From positions 1,178,001-1,242,000 of the forward strand of contig NZ_FOJF01000003.1 in NCBI RefSeq assembly GCF_900110995.1: 64,000 nt of DNA, written 5' to 3'. Shown piece by piece: positions 44,111 to 54,056 of this stretch. The number at the start of each line of letters is the position of its first letter. Position 1 is the stretch's first letter. A program made the position numbers and the translations under genes. The stretch comes from Chitinophaga sp. YR573. Its GTDB lineage: Bacteria; Bacteroidota; Bacteroidia; Chitinophagales; Chitinophagaceae. Under the pieces are notes generated by a model, which did no database searches, was not told the origin of the DNA, and saw nothing but the letters and a program-made list of their open reading frames with translations.

Positions 44111-45592
44111 ATGTCTACCTATGTTATTAAAAGCATCGTGCTGATGCTATTTTGTTGCTGTACACTACATTTGCCGGCGCAGAACCTGGTACCTAATCCT
44201 TCTTTTGAGGATGTGAACATTTGTACGGAGTACGTTGCGCCCTGTGCACCTAGTGCCTGGGTGGCGGTAGCGCCGGAGGTGATAAAGATGAAATACCTGT
44301 GTAATGGCACTGCCCTGCAGGGGCAGCACCATGTTTCCCTGTTACTGGAAGGCCGGGATAACCCGGATAGCAGGGTGTATATCCAGACCCGCTTATTATG
44401 CCCTATGGAAAAGGGAACTACGTACCGGGTACGTATGTATATCAATACCGATAACTATCCTTTACGGGCCGCTATCCGTTTCGATACGGCATTTATCTTC
44501 ACAGAGAATGCAGGTTGTTTATCAGTACCTGCCAGTCTGGAATTAAATGAAAATGATCAGCAGAAGAAGTTATGGCGTTTGAATCATCCCTGGTATATAC
44601 TGGAGAAAAACTACGTAGCTACACAAAGGACAACGCATATCATCATTGGTAATTTTAAAGCACCGCAGAAAAAGGAAGGATATGCATTGTACAGTAATGC
44701 ACAGTTGTTCATAGACAGTATCAGTATCACTCCTTTAGAAGAAACCGCAGCGCTCTGCAAAGAAGCCGACAGCATACACCGCTTCCTGTACGCAGAGCAT
44801 CACCGGCATACCATTCCTGACACATATGCTACTCCTCCTGGTAAACAAATCCTGCATCAGTTAAAAGGCGACTGTGATACCGTCATTTTAAAAGACGACC
44901 TCTTTTCTCAGGATCATACTACGATCAATAAAAACTACAATAAGCAGATAGAAGACGTACTGAAGGATTATCATAACAGCAGCAAGAACCGTATTCAGCT
45001 GATAGGCTATTCCTGGCAGGCTGCATCGGAAGAATATAACAAGATCATTTCTTATGATAAAGCAAAGGCGTTGGCCAGTTATTTAGTATACAACCAGGGC
45101 TATAGCTTTGAAGACTTTGATATCAGGGGAATGGGCAAAACGCAGCCACGGTATGACACTGCCAATGGAGATAACAACCGTATAGAAATGATTCTTTGTC
45201 ATCCGAAAGACACTGTCATCAAACCTAAAATCATTCCCAAACCAGATACGCTCATTATTCCGGATATCCTTTTCCGTTTTAACAGCAGTGAACTAAACAC
45301 CGCATTATACGGCGCACTGGACAGTCTTATCAGAAAAATTCCACGTGATGGTAGTGTACAGCTACAAGTAACAGGATATACTGATAGTGAAGGTGATGAT
45401 AACTACAACTATACCCTCTCATTAAAACGCGCAAAAGCAGTGGCTTCCTACATGGAGCAATCAGGGTTAGGCAACGACATCCGGCAAATTACCGGTGCCG
45501 GGGAAACCTTGCCGGTAGCGGATAATCGCACACCAGCGGGTCGGAAAAAGAACCGGCGTGTCGAAATAATAATCTTCCATAGTGCGGATTAA
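44111..45592 (+). CDS. Secreted protein with two OmpA-like domains
   Basis: A 493-residue protein with a signal peptide (to HLPAQ). Residues about 25-215 form a carbohydrate-binding-like sandwich starting NLVPNPSFED, common in Bacteroidota OmpA proteins. A first, eroded OmpA-like domain lies at about 260-370 (IQLIGYSWQAASEEYNKIISYDKAKALASYL; DNNRIEMIL), then a canonical one at 385-490 (DILFRFNSSEL; VTGYTDSEGDDNYNYTLSLKRAKAVASYM; GRKKNRRVEIII). The canonical domain should bind peptidoglycan, anchoring the protein in the periplasm or to the outer membrane. The role of the degenerate domain is unclear. Confidence 0.85.
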   Translation: MSTYVIKSIVLMLFCCCTLHLPAQNLVPNPSFEDVNICTEYVAPCAPSAWVAVAPEVIKMKYLCNGTALQGQHHVSLLLEGRDNPDSRVYIQTRLLCPMEKGTTYRVRMYINTDNYPLRAAIRFDTAFIFTENAGCLSVPASLELNENDQQKKLWRLNHPWYILEKNYVATQRTTHIIIGNFKAPQKKEGYALYSNAQLFIDSISITPLEETAALCKEADSIHRFLYAEHHRHTIPDTYATPPGKQILHQLKGDCDTVILKDDLFSQDHTTINKNYNKQIEDVLKDYHNSSKNRIQLIGYSWQAASEEYNKIISYDKAKALASYLVYNQGYSFEDFDIRGMGKTQPRYDTANGDNNRIEMILCHPKDTVIKPKIIPKPDTLIIPDILFRFNSSELNTALYGALDSLIRKIPRDGSVQLQVTGYTDSEGDDNYNYTLSLKRAKAVASYMEQSGLGNDIRQITGAGETLPVADNRTPAGRKKNRRVEIIIFHSAD

Positions 45593-45684
45593 GTAAAAGA
45601 AATTTTTGCTGGGATAAATTCATTTAAGTTGTATTAAATTCGTTACAACTTCGTGAATTTTTAATGTAAAAGTATTCGTGTATT

Positions 45685-46968
45685 ATGAATATAGAGAGGA
45701 TAACTATCAGAAATTTCAGGAATACAGGTGATGAGGAAAGGACGTACACACTGGATCCCAATTTTACAGTAATCATAGGTATTAACGGGATGGGAAAGTC
45801 TACTATCCTGCATGCATTACGTATAGCATGCGGTAGCTTTTTTCTCGCTATCCCCGATGTGAAAAATGTGCATATTCGTCCGGACGAAATCCGCCAGTTA
45901 AGTGTAAAGAAATTACTGGAACCGCAAAAACCGGTGAAGATAGAAGCAGAAGGTACTTTCCCTGATGTAGAGCATTCTGTTATATGGAGGCGTCAGATAA
46001 AAGCGAATAGTAATACAGTTTCCTCTACGGAAGCAGATGTAGGGATAATAAGAAGTATAGGAAAAGATAAGTATGATACAGTGATGAAAGAGGGAGATGA
46101 TAGTGTATTCTTACCTGTTATTGCATTTTTCAGTATTTCAAGGGCGGCAGGTGGTGGCATACGGCACAGACATTCCCGGATAGGAAGGCAGATTTTTAAA
46201 GAAGGTTACCAGGATTGGTCAGATATGAAATTTACCAACTTTAAATATGAAGACTGGCTCAGTTCTTACGATATTTTAAAGACTCATGGGAAAGAATATG
46301 AACATACCAAAGATGCATTTTTCGAAGCTATTATACAGGCTAACAGGTATATAGAAGAGGTGGTTAGCATAAATGGAAAATTATGGCTGAGAGTAAAGAT
46401 GAAGGATGAGATATCCGATCTTTTACCATTAGAGTTGCATAGTGACGGTATTCGTTTCTTTACAGAAATGGTGGCAGAAATCGCCTATCGTTGTATTGTT
46501 CTAAATGGATATCTTGATGCTACAGCTATCATAGAAAGCCGTGGGGTAGTAATGATCGATGAATTAGATCTGCATATACATCCGGAATGGCAGCGGCATT
46601 TAGTAAGTGATCTCAAGATGGCTTTCCCGGGTATTCAGTTTGTAGCTACCACTCACTCTCCTTTCATTGTACAGAGTCTGGAAGCCAATGAATTAATTAA
46701 CCTGGATGTTACCGAAGGACTGGATGAAGCGCCTAATAAATATAGTATTGAGGATATCTCAGAGTTCGAAATGGGGGTAAAGAATGTAGAAAGAAGTGAA
46801 AGGTTCCTTGAAATGAAAAGAGCCGCCACCGAATTCTTTGAGCTGGTGAAAAATACCGCTGATGCCACATCTATTGCAAAGGCAAAGATAAAACTGGATG
46901 AATTAAGGCTGAGATACAATAATGATCCTGCCTATGTTGCATTACTGGAATCAGAATTACCAAAATAA
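45685..46968 (+). CDS. ptuA: PtuA-like AAA/ABC-type ATPase of a Septu-like defence module
   Basis: A 427-residue OLD/RecF-like ATPase: it opens MNIERITIRNFRN, has Walker A GINGMGKST (32-40), a signature-like LHSDGIRFF (251-259), Walker B VVMIDELDLHIHP (288-300) and the following ATTHSPFIVQS switch (321-331). No nuclease (TOPRIM) domain is fused to it. An HNH nuclease gene starts 3 bp after its stop. This ATPase plus HNH pair is the composition of Septu (PtuA/PtuB) anti-phage systems; similar pairs also accompany some retrons, but no reverse transcriptase lies nearby. In Septu the ATPase assembles with PtuB and is thought to control its nuclease activity. The system name is inferred from architecture. 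Confidence 0.75.
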   Translation: MNIERITIRNFRNTGDEERTYTLDPNFTVIIGINGMGKSTILHALRIACGSFFLAIPDVKNVHIRPDEIRQLSVKKLLEPQKPVKIEAEGTFPDVEHSVIWRRQIKANSNTVSSTEADVGIIRSIGKDKYDTVMKEGDDSVFLPVIAFFSISRAAGGGIRHRHSRIGRQIFKEGYQDWSDMKFTNFKYEDWLSSYDILKTHGKEYEHTKDAFFEAIIQANRYIEEVVSINGKLWLRVKMKDEISDLLPLELHSDGIRFFTEMVAEIAYRCIVLNGYLDATAIIESRGVVMIDELDLHIHPEWQRHLVSDLKMAFPGIQFVATTHSPFIVQSLEANELINLDVTEGLDEAPNKYSIEDISEFEMGVKNVERSERFLEMKRAATEFFELVKNTADATSIAKAKIKLDELRLRYNNDPAYVALLESELPK

Positions 46969-46971
46969 AAT

Positions 46972-47688
46972 ATGAGACCTGTCATTAAATCCATTCGTTA
47001 TAGTGCCCCCAATGTTCCATTAGAAGTTACTCACTGGCAGGAAGCCAAAGAGGAGTTAACAAATGAAATAGGAACTTTTTGTTCATACTGTGGCAAGTAT
47101 AATAGTCGTTCTGCATTACATGTAGAACATATTTACGGAAAGAAATGTGTAGATGCAACAGGCAATCTAAAATACACTCATCTTCAGAACCGCTGGGATA
47201 ATTTCCTGTTAGCCTGTGTGAATTGTAACAGTATTAAAAAAAGTAAGGATATAGCTGTATCAGATCCATATTTACCACATCTGAATAATCTGCTTCATTT
47301 TATTGAAATACTGGCAGGTGGCATTATTCGGATAAAACCTGATGTTACCGGAAGAGATCTTATACGAACAAAGGCTTTTATTGATTTGATTGGTTTAGAC
47401 AGAATTCCCGGTCATCCTGAATATTCAAATAAAGATGATCGATGGGATAGTCGAATGAAGGTGGCAGATATTGCTGAACGACAACGCATCAGGTATACGC
47501 AACGGGCAACCGGTATTGAAACAATCATTGATCTTGCTGCAGCAACAGGTTACTTTAATATCTGGTATACCACCTTCTATGCATTTGAAGAAGTGAAACA
47601 TGCGCTGATCAATGGAGTTGCATTTCCCGGAACAGATATTCAATCATTTGATCCTCAAAATCATTACGCCACCTTACCTCGTCCCTGA
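46972..47688 (+). CDS. ptuB: PtuB-like HNH endonuclease of a Septu-like defence module
   Basis: A 238-residue protein with an HNH/zinc-knuckle core: C37-x2-C40 (FCSYC), H50 and H53 in LHVEHIYGKK, N77 in NRWDNFLLAC and C82-x2-C85 (CVNC), followed by a Lys-rich stretch (NSIKKSKD). The C-terminal half (about 100-238) is helical and unassigned. It lies 3 bp after the ATPase gene, so the two are co-transcribed. As PtuB in Septu it would degrade DNA when the ATPase detects infection. Cys and His ligands are all present, so it looks active. Confidence 0.75.
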   Translation: MRPVIKSIRYSAPNVPLEVTHWQEAKEELTNEIGTFCSYCGKYNSRSALHVEHIYGKKCVDATGNLKYTHLQNRWDNFLLACVNCNSIKKSKDIAVSDPYLPHLNNLLHFIEILAGGIIRIKPDVTGRDLIRTKAFIDLIGLDRIPGHPEYSNKDDRWDSRMKVADIAERQRIRYTQRATGIETIIDLAAATGYFNIWYTTFYAFEEVKHALINGVAFPGTDIQSFDPQNHYATLPRP

Positions 47689-47914
47689 TCTCTGCCAACC
47701 CCGGCCATGACCCTGCTTAGATTAAAATTAAACAGATATAACATTTACTTGCGTAACAATTAATCATTTGTTATTTTTATCTCCATTCGGTGCATAATAA
47801 CCTGTGCATTTATTCTATAGTTATCAAGGGACCCATTTTTTTGCTAAACGACCAAAATCCTCCTGCACATGTGGCAATAGGTACATCTCATTTTTAAATT
47901 AAACAATTGAGCTT

Positions 47915-50900
47915 ATGAAAATTTCTACATGGCTGGTGGTCATGCTATTGTTAGTTACCTGCTCATCCGTATTTGCTCAGAAGAATAGAGTGATACGCGG
48001 AACAGTGTCGGGTGCAGATAACAAGCAACCACTGGAAAGAGTTGTCATCATTGAGAAAGGAACCCAGAATCATGTGTTTACCGACGCTTCCGGTAATTAT
48101 GAAATTATGTTGAGCGGAGATAATGCCACCCTCGTATTTTCTTATGTAAGTTACACTACACAACAATTGTCCGTAGGAGATCAGACTACATTGAATGTAG
48201 CAATGCCTCAGAGAGATCTGAATGAAGTGGTAGTCACCGCATTTGGTGTTAAAAAAGAGAAACGCTCACTGGGGTATACGGTACAACAGGTAGATAATAA
48301 AGACCTGAATATTAATCATCAGTCGAATGTAGTGAATGCATTACAGGGAAAGGTAGCTGGTGTACAGATATCCAGTGCAGGTGGTGGTCCGGGCCAGGGA
48401 TCAAGGATTATTATAAGGGGGATCAATTCACTGGCAGACAGGAATAATCAACCCCTGTTTATTGTAGATGGCGTAGAGATAGATAACAGCACTTACACTA
48501 CCGGAGGCGCTGAAACAAGAGGCATGAGCAATCGTGCTGCGGATATCAATCCGGATGATGTTGAAAGTGTATCTGTACTGAGAGGAGGCGCCGCTACCGC
48601 ATTGTATGGTATCAGAGCTGCCAACGGGGCGATTATCATTACAACGAAATCCGCGAAGGCAGGCAAGCTGCAGGTTACTTACAGCGGGATGTACGGCTTC
48701 GACAAAGTGAATAAAATACCTGATGTACAAGACCGCTTCTCCCAGGGATACCTGGGTGTATATGATCCTGCCAGTTTCTGGCCATCCTGGGGGCCTACAG
48801 TGGCAGAAGCAAAGGCGCTGGATGCTACTCACCCGGCACAACTGTACAACAACTATAAACAGGCATTTAAGACAGGTACGCAAACCAGGCATACCGTCAA
48901 TGTAAGCGGCGGAACGGAAAAAGCGCAGGTGATAGGATCTTTTTCTTATGCAGACCAGAATGGGGTGATCCCGTTCAGTTCATATACCAGTTACAACGCC
49001 CGTGTGAATGCACAGTTTAAGATCAGCGAAAAGATCAGCGCGGGGGCTTCTTTAAATTACATTAACTCAGGTGGTAACAGGATTAATGCAGACAGATACG
49101 GAGAACAGATCATTTACTGGTCGCCCAGATGGGATATGAAAAACTACCTGAAAGCCGACAATACACAACAAACTTACAGCAGTGGCACCAATAACCCGAT
49201 GTACACGCTGTATTCAAATAAATTCAGGGATAATGTCAACCGTACTATCGCCAGTGCTTTCATCAGATATGCACCTGCCAAATGGCTGAACTTCTCTTAT
49301 CGTTTCGGTAATGACTTTTATACAGATGGCAGAACACATAATGCACCAGGGCCACTGGGACTGGTAGGAGAGCTTGTGAACCTGGATGATAACGGATATG
49401 GTTTTGTAGATGAATACAATCTCCGCAGCCGTATCATCACCTCCACATTTATGGCCAACATCACCCATACTATCAAAGATAAATTCAGTATAGACCTGAA
49501 ACTGGGGCATGACCTGCGTGATCAGAAACTACGTCGCAACAGCGTAGAAGGAGATACGCTGGTAGTACCGGACCTCTTCCTGCTGGGTAATGCAAAACGC
49601 ATAAGGGGAGAGTCCTACATTTATGACTACAGGAACTACGGATATTTCGCAGATCTTACATTGGGACTGAATAACTACCTCTTCCTGGAACTCACCGGCA
49701 GGAACGATCTCACGTCCACCTTATCCACTGATAACCGCAGTTATTTTTACCCTTCTGTAAGTCTGAGTTACATCTTCAGCGATCAGTTTAAATTACCTTC
49801 CTGGTGGACATATGGCAAATTCAAATTCTCCTATGCCAAGATAGGTAAAGACGGAGATCCTTATGCGATTACAAACGGTTATTCAGCTGGTAGTTCCATC
49901 GGTTTCTCCATTCCTTTTTATCAAAGCAGGACCCTGGGTAACCCGGTATTAAGACCAGAATTTACCCAAACAACAGAAATAGGAACAGAATTGAGATTCC
50001 TGGATAACAGGGTGGGACTGGAACTCGCCGTATACAAACAAAAAAGCAAAGACCTCATCATACCCGTTGCAGTATCCAATGCCACCGGTTTTGACAGAGC
50101 TTATGTAAACGCAGGTGAAATGGAAAATAAAGGACTGGAAGTTACCTTATCTGCCACACCTGTACGTTCAAAAGATTTCAGCTGGGATTTCAGGATGAAC
50201 TTTTCAACTAACAGAAATAAAGTTATCCGCCTGAACCAGGACCTGAGTGAAATAGCCATCTCCACACAATCAGGATATCTCAGCTCCAGTGTTACCAGTA
50301 AGCTGGTTCCGGGCCGGGCTTATGGTTCTTTGTTTGGCCGTAACTACCTGCGTTATTATGCGAACAGTGCAGATGATGATAAAGTAACGCTGAGAAGGGA
50401 TCTGCCGGTCGTAATAGGCGCCAATGGTTTCCCTGTACTGGAAAGCGCCTCTGTACAAAGATACCTGGGCAGTACATTACCCAAATGGATAGGCAGTACT
50501 TTACAGACTTTCCGTTATAAACAACTGTCGTTATCTGTGCTGATAGATGTACGTCAGGGACAGTATAAATACAATCAGTTATCGAACTTCCTGGCCGCTT
50601 TCGGAAAATCAAAGATTACAGAAAACAGGGACCAGACAATCGTATTCAAAGGAGTACTGGCAGATGGAACACCTAATACCAAGGCCGTTTACCTGGGACA
50701 GGGCAAAGGGCCTGATGGCGTAGATTATGGGGTAGGCTTTTACAGGAACTATTACCGCGGGGCCAGTGAGAACTTTGTAGAAGATGCATCCTGGGTAAGA
50801 CTCCGTTCAGTATCCCTGTCTTATGCATTACCATCAAAATGGCTGAACCCTACTAAAGTTATCAGCGGCGCCTCTGTATCCTTCACCGGTAATAACCTGT

Positions 50901-51037
50901 GGTTACATACCAAATACACCGGCTTTGATCCGGAGACCAGCTCCACATCTGCCGGCAGTAATGCCTCAGACAGTTTTTCCGGGTTTACCTATCCGGCTAC
51001 CAAAAGCTATTTATTTAGTGTAAACCTTCAATTCTAA
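47915..51037 (+). CDS. SusC/RagA TonB-dependent receptor (second pair)
   Basis: A 1040-residue outer membrane receptor: signal peptide (to SVFAQ), carboxypeptidase-regulatory-like domain (IRGTVSGADNKQPLERVVII, 27-105), SusC signature and plug (LNEVVVTAFGVKKEKRSLGYT; QGKVAGVQIS; PLFIVDGVEI; LRGGAATALYGIRAANGAIIITTK in parts) and a long barrel ending YLFSVNLQF. It lacks the STN domain seen in the other SusC of this window, and no sigma/FecR genes are adjacent, so its control must differ. The 226-bp gap upstream (47689-47914) holds only AT-rich sequence, no gene. SusD follows after 4 bp. Confidence 0.95.
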   Translation: MKISTWLVVMLLLVTCSSVFAQKNRVIRGTVSGADNKQPLERVVIIEKGTQNHVFTDASGNYEIMLSGDNATLVFSYVSYTTQQLSVGDQTTLNVAMPQRDLNEVVVTAFGVKKEKRSLGYTVQQVDNKDLNINHQSNVVNALQGKVAGVQISSAGGGPGQGSRIIIRGINSLADRNNQPLFIVDGVEIDNSTYTTGGAETRGMSNRAADINPDDVESVSVLRGGAATALYGIRAANGAIIITTKSAKAGKLQVTYSGMYGFDKVNKIPDVQDRFSQGYLGVYDPASFWPSWGPTVAEAKALDATHPAQLYNNYKQAFKTGTQTRHTVNVSGGTEKAQVIGSFSYADQNGVIPFSSYTSYNARVNAQFKISEKISAGASLNYINSGGNRINADRYGEQIIYWSPRWDMKNYLKADNTQQTYSSGTNNPMYTLYSNKFRDNVNRTIASAFIRYAPAKWLNFSYRFGNDFYTDGRTHNAPGPLGLVGELVNLDDNGYGFVDEYNLRSRIITSTFMANITHTIKDKFSIDLKLGHDLRDQKLRRNSVEGDTLVVPDLFLLGNAKRIRGESYIYDYRNYGYFADLTLGLNNYLFLELTGRNDLTSTLSTDNRSYFYPSVSLSYIFSDQFKLPSWWTYGKFKFSYAKIGKDGDPYAITNGYSAGSSIGFSIPFYQSRTLGNPVLRPEFTQTTEIGTELRFLDNRVGLELAVYKQKSKDLIIPVAVSNATGFDRAYVNAGEMENKGLEVTLSATPVRSKDFSWDFRMNFSTNRNKVIRLNQDLSEIAISTQSGYLSSSVTSKLVPGRAYGSLFGRNYLRYYANSADDDKVTLRRDLPVVIGANGFPVLESASVQRYLGSTLPKWIGSTLQTFRYKQLSLSVLIDVRQGQYKYNQLSNFLAAFGKSKITENRDQTIVFKGVLADGTPNTKAVYLGQGKGPDGVDYGVGFYRNYYRGASENFVEDASWVRLRSVSLSYALPSKWLNPTKVISGASVSFTGNNLWLHTKYTGFDPETSSTSAGSNASDSFSGFTYPATKSYLFSVNLQF

Positions 51038-51041
51038 GCTC

Positions 51042-52439
51042 ATGAGAAATATATATCTGATCATATTATTGTTTTTAATTCCAGCCTGTAAAAAGGGATA
51101 CCTGGATGTAAACCAAAGTAATCCTAATCTCACGGATAAGCCACCTATCAACGGTTTACTGGCAGCAACCACTTACGAAACGGGTAAGAATGTTTTTTAC
51201 ACAGGATATATCGCGTCTTATTATGTACAGCAACTGGCATCTCCCAATGTAGCCAGTGGTTCTGATATTTATGATGATGTAGACAGGAGTGCTACCTGGA
51301 GAACACTTTACCTGGCAGTGGAAGATATCCGTCAGATGGAAGCGCTGGCAGCAGAGAAGAAAGCATACGAGCATATAGGAGTAGCTAAAGTGCTGGAAGC
51401 ATTTAATATCAGTATGCTGATAGATATCTTTGGAGATGTGCCCTATTCCCAGGCATGGAATAAAACCATTTTTAAGCCCAAGTATGACAGTGCAAGGAAT
51501 GTGTATGATACCTGTCTTACTTTACTGGATGCCGGTATTGCTGCTTTTAACCAGGCAGACCCGCAGGTAAAACTGGATGCTGGTAATGACCTGATCCATT
51601 CCGGTAACAAAACGGCCTGGATTGCTACAGCTTATGCACTGAAGGCCAGATTACTGAACAGGGTAAGCAAACAACCGGATTACAACCCGGGTGCTGTACT
51701 GGAAGCATTAAGTCATGCCTACACGTCTAATGCAAATGATGCCCAGATGACCCGCTTTGAGAATTTAAGTCCCTGGGATAGCGTAGCTGCCAGGAATGCC
51801 AGTGCTAACCTGGACGGCTGGTTGAGCGCTACTTTTGTAAATGCATTGAACGGCACCACTTACGGTGTCTTTGACCCACGCTTACCGCATATTACCGATA
51901 CAACGAAATACGGTGATTACCGGGGTACAGTGAATGGCGCCGGCAGGGTAGGATCAGGTACGGATACCGGGCAGTGCTATTTATCGCTTAAAGGGTACTA
52001 TTCTGCCCCCGGAGCCCCTTTGCTACTACTCACCTATGCAGAGCTGAAATTCATCGAAGCAGAGGCTTATTTCAGCACAGATAAGGCAGCTTCCTACCAG
52101 GCATACCTGGATGGTATCGCTGCTAATATGAATAAGATGGGGATACCCGCAACAGACAGGGACGCTTACCTGGCTAACCCGGTAGTGGCGGTAGGCGTTG
52201 CAAATTTTACAAAAGCATTGTTATTCAAAGAGAAATATGTGGCTACATTCCTGCAGCCGGAGACATGGACGGATGCACGACGGTTTGATTATCAGTATAA
52301 AGATTTCGCATTGCCACAAAATGCTTTACTGAATACATTTATCAGGAGATCAGGGTATCCTTCTTCAGAAACCAGTCGTAATTCGGAGAATGTACCTGTA
52401 GTAGGTTCACTGGCTGATAAATTATGGTGGGATAAATAA
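51042..52439 (+). CDS. SusD-like outer membrane lipoprotein (SusD-like_2 type)
   Basis: A 465-residue lipoprotein (lipobox LIPAC, Cys16). It starts CKKGYLDVNQSNPNLTD in substance and has GVAKVLEAFNISMLIDIFGDVPYSQAW and LLLLTYAELKFIEAEAYF, the pattern of the SusD-like_2 group, which differs from the RagB type at 11934-13358. It would cap the preceding SusC barrel and bind its ligand at the surface. SusCD pairs of this second type are often unlinked to glycan-degrading enzymes and may import peptides or other nutrients; no enzyme gene is adjacent here. Confidence 0.92.
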   Translation: MRNIYLIILLFLIPACKKGYLDVNQSNPNLTDKPPINGLLAATTYETGKNVFYTGYIASYYVQQLASPNVASGSDIYDDVDRSATWRTLYLAVEDIRQMEALAAEKKAYEHIGVAKVLEAFNISMLIDIFGDVPYSQAWNKTIFKPKYDSARNVYDTCLTLLDAGIAAFNQADPQVKLDAGNDLIHSGNKTAWIATAYALKARLLNRVSKQPDYNPGAVLEALSHAYTSNANDAQMTRFENLSPWDSVAARNASANLDGWLSATFVNALNGTTYGVFDPRLPHITDTTKYGDYRGTVNGAGRVGSGTDTGQCYLSLKGYYSAPGAPLLLLTYAELKFIEAEAYFSTDKAASYQAYLDGIAANMNKMGIPATDRDAYLANPVVAVGVANFTKALLFKEKYVATFLQPETWTDARRFDYQYKDFALPQNALLNTFIRRSGYPSSETSRNSENVPVVGSLADKLWWDK

Positions 52440-52454
52440 TAAGTAACCCCTTCA

Positions 52455-52493
52455 ATTATTTAGTGATGGTGCGAAGCACCATCACTAAATAAT
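52455..52493. terminator. Bidirectional terminator, palindrome family copy 1
   Basis: Perfect 18-bp stem ATTATTTAGTGATGGTGC with a GAA loop, between the convergent SusD-like and histidine kinase genes. The inner GGTGCGAAGCACC core is shared with 56081-56123 and, partly, 60153-60193. Confidence 0.85.
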
Positions 52494-52497
52494 CATA

Positions 52498-53844
52498 TTA
52501 AGCTGATAACAGTTCATTATTAGCCGCAGCCTCTGTAACCGGTATGCTGGCATAAAACGTTGTACCCTGCCCGGGAGTACTTTCATACCAAAGCTCCCCA
52601 TTCTGCAAGGCCAGCAGTTCCCGGCATAACACCAGTCCCAGGCCTATCCCTTTCTCATTATTGGTACCATAAGTAGATTGTGTTCTCAAAGAGAAAATCT
52701 CTTCTTTCTGTCCGGGATCAATCCCAATTCCGTTATCAGTAACCATCACCCGGCAATGAGTGTCTGTAATCTGAAGGTTAATGGTTACCTGTCCGCCGGT
52801 AGGCGTGAACTTGATCGCATTATTCACCAGGTTACGGATAATCAGTTCCAGCATATTATTATCCGCTGTTACATACACGGAAGGATCAACCCTTGAAGTA
52901 AGGCTGACGGACTTCTTATCCGCCAGTATTTTCTGGATAGACAATACCCTTTCCACCACATCATATACGTGTACATCAGATAAGCGGACTCCTCTGCCAT
53001 CCATCTGCATTTTGGACCAGGTAAGGAGATTGGTAAGCATATTGGAAGTATTCTTGGTAAGGGTGAGCAGTTCATCCCCCAGCATTTTCTTTTCGTCTTC
53101 TTTCAGATCATATTCTGCAATCAGGTGCAGGGTAGTGATAATAGAGTTGAGAGGGCTTTGCAGATCGTGTGCGATAATAGAGAACAGCTTATCCTTTTTC
53201 TGGTTCAGTTGTTCCAGGTTGATATTCTGTTTATCAATTTTATCTGCTCTTTCTTCTGCATTGTGTTTTTCCCTGTCATAATTCTTGCGCAGATAATTCG
53301 TGATGAGATAGGTACATACTAACGTGATCGCATAACTTGATAAGATATCTATATACCTGTTTTCAGCGCTCATGTAATTATCCTTTATCCAGGATGGATG
53401 CAGGTATTCCCTGGTGAGCAGTATCATTGGTAATAGTACGTGTAAACAGGCCCATATCCAGTGCCGGTTCCTCGGACTAAAAGCGATCAGCAGGTTAAAA
53501 GTAAGGAAGAACAATAAGAGGGCAGGGCCGTGGCTGCCGGAGTTGAGGTAATAAGTGGCTGTCAGTGTAAGGTAGCTTACTATCACATAAGCCAGCATGC
53601 TGATACCATAAATACGTCTGTACCGGGAAAGGTAAAAGCAGAAGAGTTGTAACACCATTAATACAGCTACAATGACAGATACCAGTGTAAGCCCCAGTAT
53701 TATATTGAAGGGCAACAGTATTGTGAGCAATGTCATGGTGATGACACTGATAGAATTAAATGCCCTGTTTTCCAGTGAAAATGTAGCTGGATCGCCAACA
53801 AGACTCTCCCAATAGTTGGTAAGTATACGTAGAACCCTCTGCAA
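52498..53844 (-). CDS. Membrane sensor histidine kinase
   Basis: A 448-residue kinase with an N-terminal membrane domain of about six helices (33-182), a short coiled coil (190-220), the HisKA dimerisation domain with phospho-acceptor H226 in IIAHDLQSPLNSI, and a HATPase_c domain with N box LVNNAIKFTP, G1 box VTDNGIGIDP and G2 box GIGLGLVLCRELL. The membrane domain has little periplasmic sequence, so it may sense the membrane itself or an intramembrane ligand. No response regulator is next to it; the nearest are the sigma-54 regulator and the anchored receiver protein 3-6 kb away. Confidence 0.93.
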   Translation of the reverse strand: MQRVLRILTNYWESLVGDPATFSLENRAFNSISVITMTLLTILLPFNIILGLTLVSVIVAVLMVLQLFCFYLSRYRRIYGISMLAYVIVSYLTLTATYYLNSGSHGPALLLFFLTFNLLIAFSPRNRHWIWACLHVLLPMILLTREYLHPSWIKDNYMSAENRYIDILSSYAITLVCTYLITNYLRKNYDREKHNAEERADKIDKQNINLEQLNQKKDKLFSIIAHDLQSPLNSIITTLHLIAEYDLKEDEKKMLGDELLTLTKNTSNMLTNLLTWSKMQMDGRGVRLSDVHVYDVVERVLSIQKILADKKSVSLTSRVDPSVYVTADNNMLELIIRNLVNNAIKFTPTGGQVTINLQITDTHCRVMVTDNGIGIDPGQKEEIFSLRTQSTYGTNNEKGIGLGLVLCRELLALQNGELWYESTPGQGTTFYASIPVTEAAANNELLSA

Positions 53845-54056
53845 ATTTGGTCTTATTAGTTGCTGATCTTAAGTTAGGCAAAGTTCCCCGTTTATTACAG
53901 AAAATTTTATAACACAAATATGTGATACATACAAGATTATGTAACTATGCCTTTATTTCTTTATATATATTGTCCCGGCTCAAAGATAGGTTCATTTTTC
54001 TTTCTTATTCTACAAATTGTGGAATGATATTAGCAGTTTTTATCTAAAATATTTTT
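53845..54056. promoter_or_regulatory. Divergent intergenic region, weak sigma-54-like site for the DUF4251 gene
   Basis: AT-rich 212 bp. TGGAATGATATTAGCA (54020-54035) has the GG/GC pair at the 12-nt spacing of sigma-54 promoters, 21 bp before the ATG, but other positions are poor. GGGGAACTTTGCC near 53890, read on the minus strand, could be a -7 box for the kinase. No gene is seen here. Confidence 0.25.
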
